From Rutpela maculata (lineage: Eukaryota; Arthropoda; Insecta; Coleoptera; Cerambycidae), in contig OW386291.2 in the NCBI GenBank assembly GCA_936432065.2, forward strand, positions 101,993,823 to 102,057,822: a DNA stretch of 64,000 nt, read 5' to 3'. Below are positions 45,029 to 56,860 of the stretch, piece by piece. Every line of letters starts with the position of its first letter. Position 1 is the first letter of the stretch. The notes under the pieces are model-generated. The model did no database searches. It was not told the DNA's origin and saw only the letters and a program-made list of their open reading frames with translations. A program made the position numbers and the translations under genes.

Positions 45029-45114
45029 GGTACCGGACAAACAATCGTCCAGTACCTGTAGTCCCCCTAGCTCTGGGCAGACCAAAAATGCTACCAAAGC
45101 AGTTAGGTCTGCCC
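45029..45114 (+). promoter_or_regulatory. Structured 3' UTR segment (E1)
   Basis: Hairpin 1: GGTACCGGAC with GTCCAGTACC (45029-45056). Hairpin 2: GGGCAGACC with GGTCTGCCC (45075-45114). Both are retained in E2 at 47150-47244, where hairpin loops differ but stems persist. Confidence 0.65.
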
Positions 45115-45517
45115 TTCCTCGAGCTACACAGCTCATCCTTACCCTACCGATGATCCGGATGACAGGATGCCTCTTGGCATCTTGTGTACCGGCAGTCACT
45201 CCAGCCACAAACCCAAAACACCCAACAGACCGATGACTACCCCCCGGGGGGCAAACAAGCTGGCGAAGAACAGAAGACGAAGAAAGAAGAACGCCAGAAG
45301 AGGCCTTAGCCAGCAAGGTCCAACGAGCCAGGACCCAGGGAGGTGGACCGAAATCGTCTGCACCGCTCACATTTGTGAGTGGGGCCGACGTAAAGTAAGT
45401 TCGCCCGCCCTGCACGAGGCCGGTCCCCGGTCTACAGCGATGTACTGGGGTAAAGGGCAATAGTCCTGCCCGGCCCCAGACATCCGAGACCGACATCTCT
45501 AGCCAAGAATATTGGCG

Positions 45518-45528
45518 ACATAATTCAG
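45518..45528 (+). repeat. Target-site duplication copy 2 (ACATAATTCAG)
   Basis: Lies between the 3' end of E1 and the 5' end of E2. Confidence 0.8.
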
Positions 45529-45633
45529 ATAGTTCAACCGGCAGTCGACGAGTGCAGACCTCCAGTGTGCAGTTGAAGACAGTGCGAAGCGAACTAGTGA
45601 AGTGGCAGCCCCACAGAGAGTGCAAGAGGAGAA

Positions 45634-45664
45634 ATATCAGTCGTCTTTATTAAGACGCTGGTAT
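45634..45664 (+). promoter_or_regulatory. Conserved 5' UTR hairpin (E2)
   Basis: ATATCAG/CTGGTAT and CGTCTT/AAGACG pair around a TATT loop with a single bulged T at the position of the bulged A in E1. The stem bases differ from E1 in a compensating way. Confidence 0.75.
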
Positions 45665-45758
45665 AAAAGATAAATAAAGTCCCCTGCCTGGAGACACTTG
45701 TGTTTTACCTTTCCAGATTCCTTTCCCTATTTTTCTTTTAGGTTAAAAGAGGACGACA

Positions 45759-47076
45759 TGCCGAGGAAGAAGAACTCGGACAGGAGCACCGACATGGAGA
45801 CGGACGACTCGTCCAGAGCGTCAACTCCAGCACCGATGATGACACCACAAGAGTGGCCCAGGGAATAATAAAACTACGTCTCGAAGAAGAAAACAGACAA
45901 CTACGGGCCCAAATAGAGCAGCTCAAGGCCGAATTAGCAGACATCTCAAACTTTATGAGAACCCAGCAGGAACAAGCGGACCAGCAGCACAGGGAACTGA
46001 TGCATGCCCTCCTAGGCGACAGACCCCTCCCAGAGGCCCCTATGAAGGAAACCCCGAAAAGAAAAATGTCCCGGACAGCGACGACGAGGTTCCCCCCACA
46101 GCAAACAAAAAGAGGACACCAAAGGCCGGCGAGGACAAACCATCCACCAGCCAGGTCGACAGTGCGACGGCCATGGACGCCGAGGCCCCCGAAAACCCTC
46201 GGATGCCCCCTGTCGTATTAAGAAACAAAGAGTCCTGGACAGAAGTGACCCACAAACTCCACAACGCTAGGATAGGCTTCAACAAAGCCAAGGTGGTCAG
46301 GGAGGGCATCGCCATAGAGCTCACTTCCAAGGAGGACCACACAAAGATGACCACGTTGTTGCAGCAGGAGCAACGTGAATACCACACTTACGCCGAAGAG
46401 AGGACGCTGAGAGTGGTAATCCGGGGCATCCCCACTGGCGTAAGCACCGAAGAAGTAAAAACAGACCTAGAACGACAGGGATTCTCACCCGTATCCGTCC
46501 AGAGGATGTCATCCCGGAGGACAAAACAAGAAATCCCCCTCATGCTGGTCCTGGTCCCCCCGGCCCAGGCAAACATCCTGGCAGTAAACCGCTGCTGTTA
46601 CCTAGTGGTCAAGACGGAGAAACAGCGAGCCAAGCAGACCATATCGCAGTGCCACAGATGTCAGAGTTTCGGCCATGCCCAAGGAAAGTGCACTGCACGG
46701 CCGAAATGTGTCAAATGTGGAGAGGCCCACCGCTCCTCGGACTGCCAAAATACTAAGGACACGCCAGCTAAGTGTGCAAACTGCCAGGGTGCACACCCAG
46801 CCAGTTACCGAGGATGCCCCAGATGCCCCAAAAGACTGCTCAGACACCTGCCCCCCGGAAGCAACCTGCTCCCAACGCAGCCACCAGAAGGACGACCCCC
46901 GGGCTTAGCTACGCCAAGGCAGCCCAGGGACCCGCAGGGAAGTCCACCAACCCTGCCCAACCACCACAGACATCCCCAGAGGCCGGCCAACTCGCTGCTG
47001 TAATGGTCCAAATGCAGCAGATGTGTATCATGATGGGGGCCCTGTTCGCAAACCTGCCCCACCTCACCCCCCAGTG
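45759..47076 (+). pseudogene. ORF1 of the half-LINE (three frameshifts)
   Basis: ATG at 45759 (MPRKKNSDRS). The frame shifts near 45840, near 46070 and near 46830; otherwise the whole length follows E1 ORF1. A coiled coil (IIKLRLEEENRQLRAQIEQL) comes first, then the PRE_C2HC block (LRVVIRGIPTGVSTEEV). Three knuckles follow: CHRCQSFGHAQGKC, CVKCGEAHRSSDC and CANCQGAHPASYRGC. The C-terminal helix is MVQMQQMCIMMG. The protein must have been maintained for some time, because structural residues differ little from E1 while linkers differ strongly. The shifts could be mutations or assembly errors. Confidence 0.85.
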
Positions 47077-47149
47077 ACGCCACCCGGACCACCCCGTCGA
47101 TGGAGAACCTACCCGAAGAGACATGACGACACCCAACACCCCACCCACG

Positions 47150-47244
47150 ACCCTGCGGGTACCGGACAACACACCGTCCAGTACCTGTAGTCCCCTTGGC
47201 TCCGGGCAGACTAAAAATGCTACCAATAGCATTTAGGTCTGCCC
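47150..47244 (+). promoter_or_regulatory. Structured 3' UTR segment (E2)
   Basis: Contains the GGTACCGGAC/GTCCAGTACC stem and the GGGCAGACTAAA/TTTAGGTCTGCCC stem (the latter at 47204-47244), in the same order as in E1. Confidence 0.65.
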
Positions 47245-47647
47245 TTCATCGAGCTACAAAGCTCATCCTTACCCAACCGACAATCCGGATGACAGGATGT
47301 CTCTTGGCATCCTGTGTACCGGCAGTCTCTCTTGCCAAAACTTCCAACACACCAAACAGACCGATGACTACCCCCCGGGGGGAAACAAGCTGGCGAAGAA
47401 AAGAAAACGAAGACAGAAGAACGCCAGAAGAGGCCTTAGCCAGCAACGTCCAACGAGCCAGGACCCAGAGAGGTGGGCCGAAATCGTCTGCACCGCTCAC
47501 ATTTGTGAGTGGGGCCGACGCAAAGTAAGTTCGCCCGCCCTGCACGAGGCTGGTCCCCGGTCTACAGCGATGTACTGGGGTAAAGGGCAATAGTCCTGCC
47601 CGGCCCCAGACATCCGAGACCGACATATTTAGCCAAGAATATTGGCG

Positions 47648-47657
47648 CATAATTCAG
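47648..47657 (+). repeat. Target-site duplication copy 3 (CATAATTCAG)
   Basis: Lies at the 3' end of E2. Sequence after it (AGGGTGAACAACTC) is interpreted as the resumed R region of the solo LTR. Confidence 0.8.
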
Positions 47658-47874
47658 AGGGTGAACAACTCTGACAATCTGTCTACAGCGTGTTGAGCTG
47701 GACATATTACAGTTTTGTACATCTCCCGACGCAAACACGACGGAACGAATGCAATCTGACCCTGGGAATCCTACAGCGTGTTGAGTCGTTAGTCACTCCC
47801 GGTGCCGTTTCGCCGCCAAAACCAGAGCGAATGAGCCTGACCTGGAGACAACAAACGTCGCATCGCAATCGTTA

Positions 47875-47996
<122 letters not shown>

Positions 47997-48191
47997 GATA
48001 ATAGAAAATGTCCTAAGAACCGTAAAAGATACGGACATATACCTGTACCTGTATGTCATGTAACACTGCCACACATTAGCTATTTGGAAAAGTAAATAAA
48101 TTGTTTATATTTTTATTGAGTTGTCTTATTAACTAATCTGGACCCTGATTAATCTCCGAACCAGCTACCCGACAACAAACCGTTACAATGT

Positions 48192-49124
48192 TTAATAAAA
48201 ATCTTTTATTTTGCGTAAACTATTTTTACTTTTTGTATCGAGATATATTATTTTTTTGAGACCTCACCAATATCATATCGAATATGTTAACCCGAGCGAA
48301 ATTTGTTTGAAATTTATCGAGTTACGTAATTTTTAATGAATTTTTTGTCGAAAATTAAAATTTCTCAACGCATAATATTTTGTTAAAGAAAGAAACGTTT
48401 TTTTTTTTGTTTAAATAATTTATAAATAATTTCCTGACGATTATATATTTATAACTTTTTATTTTAAGCTATGTAAAGGTAATATCAAAAGGTTTTAGGA
48501 AAATCGAAGCTTCCCGTAAATATTCCGAAATAATGCATATTTTCAGCCTCTATTGACTCCACTATAAATTTTGAATTAGATATTGCCAAACAAATAACCA
48601 ACTGTCCTATTTAATTATTTTAAATCGATGAGATCAAGACCAAGATCCTCTCGCAAGTGTAACCTCCAGACCATTGTTAACAGCTCCCAGCCATTTCCAC
48701 CGGCTGACAGCTGTTGGATTGCCGAAAGTTGCACAGTTGCTGTCTCTGAAGTGCACAGAGATGCACCGTACATAAAGTGCATATTCTCGGTCTCAATACG
48801 GCCATTTGATGCAGCCGTATAATGCTAGGAACATAACTTCCGTTGTGTGTGTTTTTTGTTAGTCCCAAGGAATAGTGAACTTGCATATTTTATCATATGA
48901 TGGAAGATATGATCATCATTTACAAGAAACTATGAGAATTTTTGTTGAAGTATTTATGTCTTTATCCTAGCGTAAAATAATTTTAATTATTAAGAACACA
49001 GTCCATATTGTAAGATAAAATTTAAAAACTTTCACAAGACACAGACGATTATAATAAAAATATATCCAAATAAAAAATTACTGTGCTTCATGGTGTAAGA
49101 AATAATAATTAGTTGAAAATATAA
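48192..49124. other. AT-rich spacer with one GC-richer patch
   Basis: 48630-48830 is less AT-rich, with open frames on both strands and no recognised domain. Nothing else supported. Confidence 0.4.
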
Positions 49125-49135
49125 TATCACGTTAT

Positions 49136-49182
49136 AAATAAATAAATAAATAAATGAATAAATAAATAAATAAATAAATAAA
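49136..49182 (+). repeat. (AAAT)n tail of the LINE
   Basis: Tetranucleotide array with one GAAT variant. On the element strand it directly follows the polyadenylation-like signal. Confidence 0.9.
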
Positions 49183-49439
49183 CACTTTATTTGCCCAACA
49201 GGTACAACCCAATTACAGGGCAAAAGTTATATTCAAAGTTTAATCAACAAAAATTATCAATTAGTTTAAGTTAAAGATTTGTATGATTTTTTTTAGAGAG
49301 GAAAGTAGAACAAAATGAAACTTAAAAATAAAAGCTAATTGTAGGAAAACATATCTATATCTACACATTAATTGTATACTTAAACACACATATACTTGTA
49401 ATTTCTTAGTGGAGAAAAAAAAAAAAATAAATATACTAA

Positions 49440-51550
49440 AAATCTGTCTTGCACAATTTATCACTTCATTTTGAGAACACGTGTTTATATCACAAAATTC
49501 ACTTATTTTATTATAATAATTACACATACAGTGTACAAGTGATTTTAACATCACATTTGTATTAGCAATTTCACAATAAAACATTATATTTCGACGAGAA
49601 TGCAACCTTGGAACGTAAATATTTAACTGAAAAAGAATTTCTGGGCAGTCAATTTTATTACGAATGGTTTTATATAAGAATACCAAAAAAATAACAAATT
49701 CTTCTAAATTCGAGGCTCTCAAAATTAAATGTGCTTAATAAATAATTGTTGTTCACACCTCTTTCCGGATACTGTCCTGTTGATTTGAATGTAATAAATT
49801 TTAAAAACTTTCTCTGAATTTGCTCTAAACTGTTTTTGTGAGTTTGATAATGTGGATTCCAAATTATTGCTCCATATTCAAGTTTTGATCTTACATATGA
49901 GTAGTACAATAATTTTAATGCCTCCAGATTGGTAAATGATTTGCAATTTCTCAAAATGAAACTAATTCTAATTGCTTCATCATATTTAATTCTAGTATGT
50001 TCTCCAAAACTCAGTTCCGTGTCGAAGTAAATACCCAAATCTTTAATCAATGTATCACGCTCTAATATCGTTTCATCTATAGAATAATTGTAATTAAACC
50101 AATTTTTCTTTTTCGTATATGATATAACTTTACATTTTCCGACATTCAGATCTAGTTTATTAAGAGGACACCACTGACTGACTTTGTCAAGTTCCTTTTG
50201 AAGTACTCTGCAGTCATCTTCAGATTTTATTCTTTTAAAAAGTTTTAAATCGTCTGCATATATTAGTTTGTCACATTCTAAAGTTTCGCATAGATCGTTA
50301 ATAAATAATAGAAACAGCAAGGGTCCGAGGTTACTACCCTGCGGTACTCCAGATGTAGATGCATATATAGATGATTTAGAACCGTTATAGAATACAAACT
50401 GATATCTATTTTCTAGATATGATCCAAAGAACAATAATAGTTGGGTATTAAAACCAAAATTCTCCAATTTGTTTAGTAATGTTTTATGGTCAATTCTATC
50501 GAAAGCCTTAGAAGAATCTGTATACAACACATCCACTTGTCCTTGCGCATCTAAGGAATTTGCCACATATTGAGTGAAAACTACTAAATTTGTTACGGTT
50601 GATCTGTTAGTCATAAAACCATGTTGATATGGTGATATAATTGTTTTGGTAGACGAGTAGATGTCGTTATACAAAATCATCTCAAAAACCTTCGCGAAGT
50701 TATTCAGAATAGAAATTTGTCTGTAATTGTTTACATTAGCTGGATCTCCCGCTTTAAAAATTGGACAAGCCTTTGCTATTTTCCAATCTTTCGGAAATGT
50801 TGATGTTCTTAACGACAGATTAAATATTATGTACAATGGAACTGATAGCACATAAGCACAATCTTTGACCAAAAAGGAGGGTATTAGGTCCGGACCGGAT
50901 GTCATTTTATTTTTTAATTTCTTTATAGCCTCTTCAATTTCTCTTAATGATATATGTGTGATATTAATGTCCTCAAAGAGGTTCTTCTTTCCAGTGTTGT
51001 TAATATTGATATTGTCATGTGGCTTTGAGAATACTGAGCTGAAGAATTTACTAAATATGTCAACAATTTCTTCAGAAGTTTCATAGGTTTTATCCATATA
51101 TGTCATTTTACCTGGAATCCGTGTTTGTTTTCTCTTTGAATGTACGAACGACCAAAATTTTTTTGAGTCTGTAGATGTAGAATTCTGGATTTTAACCAGT
51201 TAGCTATCATATGCTTTGTCTATTTGTTGCTTGATTAACGATCGAAATTCTTTGAATTTATTTAAGTGATACTGGTTGTTTGTTTTTTTATAACGGCGAT
51301 GATGTCTATTCTTTTCTTTAATATTACTGATAATTTCTTTTGTATACCACTCTGGATAAGATCTTTTATAATATTTGTATTCTGGGACGCAATCATCTAG
51401 TATGTTATATAATTTATCATAGAATTCCTTAGTTGCTATATCAACATTTGGAAAATTTTGCAAATAATACCAATCCGTGTTCTCTAGAGCACTGTAGAGA
51501 GCTGGATAGTTCGCCTTTTTAAAATTATATGTTATATGTTGTATGTTTTC
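49440..51550 (-). pseudogene. LINE ORF2 reverse transcriptase, truncated
   Basis: The segment before RT (51200-51550) has ANYPALYSALENTDWYYL and a PEWYTKEII block. It ends at a single in-frame TAG at 51200-51202, after which the same reading resumes. RT motifs in 49670-51199: GPDLIPSFLVKD, then PIFKAGDPANVNNYRQIS (usual R of RPIS is R-Q here), then YTDSSKAFDRIDH with the first Asp, then GVPQGSNLGPLLFLLFINDL, then YADD. A thumb follows with KDLGIYFD. A frameshift near 49700 moves the C-terminus (VPRLHSRRN, then CDINTCS) to another frame ending before 49440. No endonuclease remains because of truncation. Confidence 0.9.
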
Positions 51551-51561
51551 TATCACGATAT

Positions 51562-52270
51562 AGCCCGTAAAAAAGCAAAAACTCGCATATTTTAATCTAA
51601 AAACTAATGAAATTTTTGATAAAACATTTTTATGATTTCAAAGTATATTATTCCGAGTTCGTTTATTTCTTCAGAATAAATACTCTTTAACCGACTTCTT
51701 GTCCAATCAGTGGGAGATTTTGTCCTGCAAAGGTGGAGTAGTAATGATTTTGATATATTTCGTTTAAGTTGAGAAAGAAATTATTTTTCAAAATAATTCG
51801 ACATCGATCGATCCTACGAGAAAAATGTGCAAGTCAAAGTTGAAAAGGACGAAATTTCCTACATTTTTTGAGTATACATCTTTATTGTAAGTCTAATGTT
51901 TAAAGAGAAACAGCGTTAGAGAGATGAATTTAAGAAAAAAAATTATATAATGTAGGTTTACAACATATCATATTTTATATTATTTTTTATTATTATAATA
52001 TTGAAACTAAAAAAATATGAAATTTACGGGATAGTATTACAGTCGTTTACATCATACCTCGAAAATAGGAATTATTTTTAATAACAGTTATTGAGAATGA
52101 TTGCCTATAAAACATGGGATAAATCAAGGGTCGTTACTTGCACTCCTTTTATTATAGATTAACGATAATTGTAATTGTTATAATAAATGTAACCTTAAAT
52201 TGTCTGCAGTTGATACAATGTGAATGGGAAAGTAGAATATATTGAAATTAGATTAAATGAACATTTAAAA
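51562..52270. other. AT-rich spacer, nothing recognised
   Basis: No feature supported. Confidence 0.4.
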
Positions 52271-52274
52271 AACA

Positions 52275-52445
52275 TATACCGGGTGCCACCCATTTATTTC
52301 CTTTATTTTTTAACTTATTCATTTGAAATTTGGAGTGCATAAACTACCTGTAAAAATAGATTTTTGGTCACAAAAACGGTATAAGACCATTTCCGGTTTA
52401 TCCGGAAATGACCAATTTTAAATGGAATACTTTGTATATTTATAC
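52275..52445 (+). repeat. Diverged copy of the 17.5-kb TTCCGG motif repeat
   Basis: CCATTTCCGGTTTATCCGGA is followed by TTTTAAATGGAATACTTTGT, parallel to the segment at 17500-17575. A CCGGGTGCCACCC stretch at 52280 may mark its other end. Confidence 0.5.
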
Positions 52446-54840
52446 ATATCTGGATTCAAGACAACATTCTGAGTATACCATGAGACTTTCGCGAATTTTT
52501 GAGTCGGTTTTCAGTTTTTTTAAGCATTTTAAGACATTCGTTTAGAGTGCTTTGGAATTCCAAAATTTGTGCTACGGCAGGTAAAGTCCAAGGGAAAAAT
52601 ATAATTTCTTGTTTAATTTCATTAATAACTATTTATCATACCTCCAAAATTGAACGAACCACTTTTTTATTGAAAACTTTTTTTTCAAGTGGGAAGGTGG
52701 TAGCTCATAGTGCTCAATAAATTATAAATTTTCTTCTGAATTCATTGATATCCATTTCAAATCTATGCTATTTGTTTTTCTATTTTATTTAATTTAATTA
52801 AAAATAAATAATCACTTTCAATATAATTTTTATCGAATTTTAACGTAGTTGCCTTTGCACTACAATATACAATATTATAAAACAAAAGAAAGGTGACAAA
52901 TGTAATGAATTATTGTTAGCGAAAGATTTGTGTCCATTATTGATATTTCTTAACGTGAACTACACCAATAACGAAAAAAGTGACATAATATTAATTTATG
53001 GCGAATCTTGAAAAAATTCTGTGCTTACAGATCAAATGTATGCTCAGAGATTTCCTCAAAGAAAACATATATAGATAAAAGTTTTTATTCTAATAAAAAG
53101 AATAGAAGAGGTTCATTTTCCAACCCCCAGTGCTACGAAGGCTACATCCTTAGTAAATACATCGGTTTTGGGGGGACGGAAATGATCCTGATCAATTTTT
53201 TTCAAAAAAGTAAAAAAATAATTTTTATCAATGAAACCTTTTCATTTACAGGCATTTCGAATTACCAAAATCTAAAATGACGCACCACCACACACACCAC
53301 ATATTGACTATCAGCAGTGTTTTTGTTTCCTTTTTTACTGAATAATAAAATTACTTTACAAAAATTATTTACTATTTATTATCTAGACACTTGTGTTGCC
53401 TATTGCCACTGGGATTTAAAAATAAAAAATATATGATACATTTGAACATAAAATCCATAAGAATTAAAGAACGACGCAAACACTAGCTATAATGATTTCG
53501 GAGATAAACTGCTGAAACATAATGGAAAAATGTGGTCATTTATGATAATTTTTTTACTTTTGAGTACGGAGTACTAAAAACAATGGTAAAAAAGACAGAC
53601 GTGTTGCTTTTTTTTTGCTTTGGATATTTTTCCGCATATCGCTAAAGGGTGCTTTCGATCAGTACATTAAAAAGTTCTTGTTTACTTTTATTTTAAAATT
53701 CCATGTCCTCAATGGCATTAACAGCAGTTGGTCAAGCTATAATCTTTTACGGAAGCTGCTGTCAAAATCTTTAACGGTAATAATAACCATAACTTATCTA
53801 ATTAGCTAATTTATTGTTATTACTCTAGTTGAACATTTTGACAGCAATTTTCGTAATAAAATACAGCCTAACACGAGTACGTTCGAAAGTGTTAATTATA
53901 TGATATGATATATTACAATTTATTTGAAACAAAACAATTTGCGAATAATGTTATTATACACATCGCTAAATCAAGTTCGGTACTCATTTATGTATATCCA
54001 ATATTAACATAGTAGTCCAGTCAACGAAAGAGTTGTAGAGAACATGGAGTAGGGGAGAATTTTCCTCTTCAGGCATGTATGGGGGTAGTTAGGAGGTAAA
54101 CATACTAAAAGTCCCCGCCCCTAGTCCCACCGCTTCAGGTAGGGTGGAAAGGTTCCTTTTTTCGATTCTTCGCTTATAACTCGGAAACCATGCGTCGTAC
54201 GGAAAAAGATTATCTATCCAAAATTAAATGTAATTAAATTTGCTACAATGTCTATATTCATTTTCTTCCTATGTCTTATAGTTTACGAGATATTCGCCAG
54301 CCAAAATAGATAATTAATAAATAAATTAATTATGTACCTACCTTTTTGTTGAATTTATCGCAACAACAAAAATGAAGAGATTATGGGAATTGTAATACTT
54401 CAAATATTTTAAAATATATTCAAATAATCAGCAAAAAAATGATATGTTCAACTCAGTAGCAAAATAGATTGACTGCCTTGGCTGTGTGCAATTATCAGCT
54501 GCGGCAATCAATCTATTATTTTGCTGCTTAGTCGAACAAATAACTATTATTTTCATTATGATATGATTTTATATTTTTTATTTCTTATTAAATACTTGAA
54601 ACATTAAATCACTTTGAAATTAGATTCTTTTTACTATTTTTAGGGAACAGTGTTAAACAAAGCATATTTTTTGAGTAAAAAATTATTTTTCAGATCATTA
54701 TAGAAAATAATTCATGTAGAAAACATTACATAACTAAATAATCTTATAAAAATTATGAATGCATTTTCAGTATTGAAACAATTAGTTATTTTAATTTAGG
54801 AAGAATATTATTTGGATTAAATTTCGTTCTTTTCTGAAAG
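52446..54840. other. AT-rich region without recognised gene
   Basis: Open frames here have no recognisable domains. A segment near 54165-54300 (CTTATAACTCGGAAACCATG) has the style of dispersed insect repeats, but no partner copy was found in this window. Confidence 0.35.
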
Positions 54841-54844
54841 ATTA

Positions 54845-55065
54845 ATAGTAAGTGTATCAAGAAACATTTCTGTATTATGTGGGGGCTAGTTATTTGATAA
54901 GGAGTGGATGCCGTCCCTTTTCAGGGAATGACGTCAAAAGAAAGATAATAATCATTGGAACTGAAAGAGAACCAAATTTTAAGAAAAAGGTTCTATACAA
55001 ATTTTCATATAAATTGTTGATTTTCAAGTTACGAAGACTTGGAAATGGCGATTTTAACTTGAGGA
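54845..55065 (+). repeat. Diverged partial copy of the 59-kb foldback arm
   Basis: TTTCTGTATTATGTGGGGGC, TTGGAACTGAAAGAGAACCA and AAGGTTCTATACAAATTTTC parallel 59605-59740 in the same order. The small open frame across it is repeat sequence. Confidence 0.6.
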
Positions 55066-55960
55066 ACTAGGCAACTCAAGATAGTCAAATAACTTGAAAA
55101 GTATCACATTTAGCGAAAGAACTTCACAAATACACTTGAATGACAATACATGACAACAAATTACATGAAAATAATTTTTTATCAAGAAAATTAACAGATT
55201 AGCGGTAGTTTCAAAATAATACAAAAAAAACTAGTGAGCTAGTGACAAAATGATTTTAAGCAAGCACATTTATGAAATAATGTAAGGCAAAGCTGATTTT
55301 GTTTTCATTTTTAAGTATCCGGATCGAAGGACCAAAAATGTATATGAACAGGGTAGTAAATAAATGAAGGACCAGTCAGCCTTATGCACTGACAGAAACT
55401 GAAGGAGTGAAGGAGGTACGGTACAATGCGGGTTATATAAATTTAAATACCCTGCATATTTGCAGCACTCTTCTGGTGTTATATTTATCTTCAGTTGGGC
55501 CCGACAATCTCTAATGATAGAAGGTTCACACAGGTAGAAGTGGTATATTAGTGTGTTTTTATAACTCGACTGAACTGTCTTTAATAAATCTTGCAAGCGT
55601 TCTATTATTAATTAACTGGTTGCTAAGGTGACCAAAAACAAACTTATCAACAGAAACAAAAACGTTACAGTAGCAAACTGTGTTTTCTGGACAGAATATA
55701 TGGAATCACGTACAATTTTTTGCGACTCCAAAAACAAATATACTGCGTTCATGAATTATACTTTAGCCGGAAAAGGAGGATGGTAATACATGCACATGAT
55801 CAATGCCAACAGATACTATTGACATTTAAATTTGGAGGTGGTATAATTCAAAATAATTTTCACAAAGGCTTATGAAATCAACGTCGCTCAATGACATGTA
55901 CCACTTAACACTATTGATAGTTCAATTCATTGCTATGCTGCTTTCCCGGCTAAGGTAGAG
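55066..55960. other. AT-rich spacer, nothing recognised
   Basis: No feature supported; the minus-strand frame at 55270-55596 has no known domain. Confidence 0.35.
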
Positions 55961-55984
55961 TAATATTTCTCTCACAATGAATTT

Positions 55985-56860
55985 TTCGATTTAGGGGGAT
56001 GTTCAGTGTTCACCTTTGGAGGGGAAGAGCAAGTATCGGGACCGTATAGAATCTGAAGAAGATACCTCTACAACAAAAATCATCCATGAAAATAAAATAA
56101 AGTATCATTACATAAGAGCGAGTATAAGTCTCTCTCTTGGACAGCACTCTGTATTCCAGACAGAAATTCTGGCTATACTTGAGTGTGTACGCGACAATGT
56201 GAACCAGCAGATCTCAATTGCATCAGATAGTCAGGCGGCACTTAAGGCACTAGCCTCTAATAAGGTGTCGTCACAAAAGACTCAGCCAGAAGGGTAATTA
56301 AAGTCTGGGTCAAGAGTAAACACAACCATTACTGGAGAGATATTCTAGGAAATCGACATGAGAAAACACTTATTAATGGACCATGTTCAAGACAAACTGA
56401 AGAATTGCTCACAAAGAACAGGAGCCATAACATGTCTCCTGACGGAACACTTTCCCGTTAAGAAGTACCTGCATTTAATCGGAAAGTTTACTGGCGATCT
56501 CAACTGCAGACTGTGTGGTAAGGTACTAGAAACTGTAGAACATATTATATATGACTGCGAGGCGTTGGACCGCAGAAGGTATAATATCTACGGGCAAATA
56601 CAAACAGACCCAGAAACCATTAAAACTCGCCCATTTTTAGACCTGTATCACCTTGTCAGTGACACCGGAATATTAAAATGGACAGTGTAAACAATGACAG
56701 GGAGAGCACAATAAGTCCAGGAGGCTGCAGTGTCCTCGGAGTATTCTTTTCAGACGAGCCCTAGGAGGAGGGGTTTTAGTTAGTTAGAGGCTGACACTCA
56801 GATCCATTCCACGTTGGGATGGGCAGCCCGTGTGAGTTTCCCCTTCTCGGAAAAAAAAAA
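55985..56860 (+). pseudogene. 3' end of an RNase H-bearing LINE with poly(A)
   Basis: RNase H fragment at 56016-56297: SLGQHSVFQTEILAILECV, then ISIASDSQAALKAL (the central Asp is present). A short frame-broken stretch follows (HYWRDILGNR). The C-terminal domain at 56358-56690 reads RTGAITCLLTEHFPVKKYLHLIG, then a zinc-like CRLCGKVLETVEHIIYDC. The 3' UTR ends in A10 at 56851-56860. The 5' part is missing. It is of the same broad type as 2260-3790, but the sequences differ enough to be separate families. Confidence 0.78.

Larger units (their letters stand above)
40409..45518 (+). mobile_element. Full-length Jockey-clade LINE (element E1, 5.1 kb)
   Basis: Contains a 5' UTR of about 360 bp, ORF1 (40773-42224), ORF2 (42231-44945) and a 3' UTR of about 570 bp that ends GAATATTGGCG without poly(A). 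GC content is far above the surroundings. ORF1 with PRE_C2HC and three CCHC knuckles, and ORF2 with an APE endonuclease, RT and no RNase H, place it in the Jockey clade. Both frames are open, so it may be active. A tail without poly(A) is atypical for Jockey and suggests structured 3'-end recognition. Confidence 0.9.
45529..47647 (+). mobile_element. Half-LINE: Jockey element with ORF1 only (E2, 2.1 kb)
   Basis: It has a 5' UTR homologous to E1 (AGTTCAACC start, GTGGCAGCCCCACAG block, hairpin, AATAAAGTCCC block), a complete-length ORF1 relic and a 3' UTR homologous to E1. ORF2 is missing: ORF1 stops at 47076 and 3' UTR homology resumes within about 35 bp. It ends in GAATATTGGCG like E1. Sequence divergence from E1 is substantial, so it is not a simple deletion of its neighbour. 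It is comparable in organisation to mammalian HAL1 elements. Confidence 0.85.
49136..51550 (-). mobile_element. 5'-truncated LINE (Jockey/CR1 group), 2.4 kb
   Basis: On the minus strand the element is truncated within ORF2 at 51550 and ends with an AATAAA (near 49184) and a (TTTA)n tail. An 11-bp flanking duplication is visible: TATCACGTTAT at 49125-49135 and TATCACGATAT at 51551-51561, with one mismatch. This shows retrotransposition with typical 5' truncation. The ORF2 relic has few lesions, so the copy is moderately young. Confidence 0.88.

Noticed and set aside
40399..45528. CATAATTCAG as terminal direct repeats of the Jockey element
   Set aside because: Possible, but the third copy followed by unrelated sequence and the ATGT-flanked LTR ends fit a target-site duplication better.
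40934..47232. Many minus-strand frames opposite the Jockey elements
   Set aside because: GC-rich coding sequence gives long antisense frames; none has domains, and all mirror ORF1, ORF2 or the UTRs.
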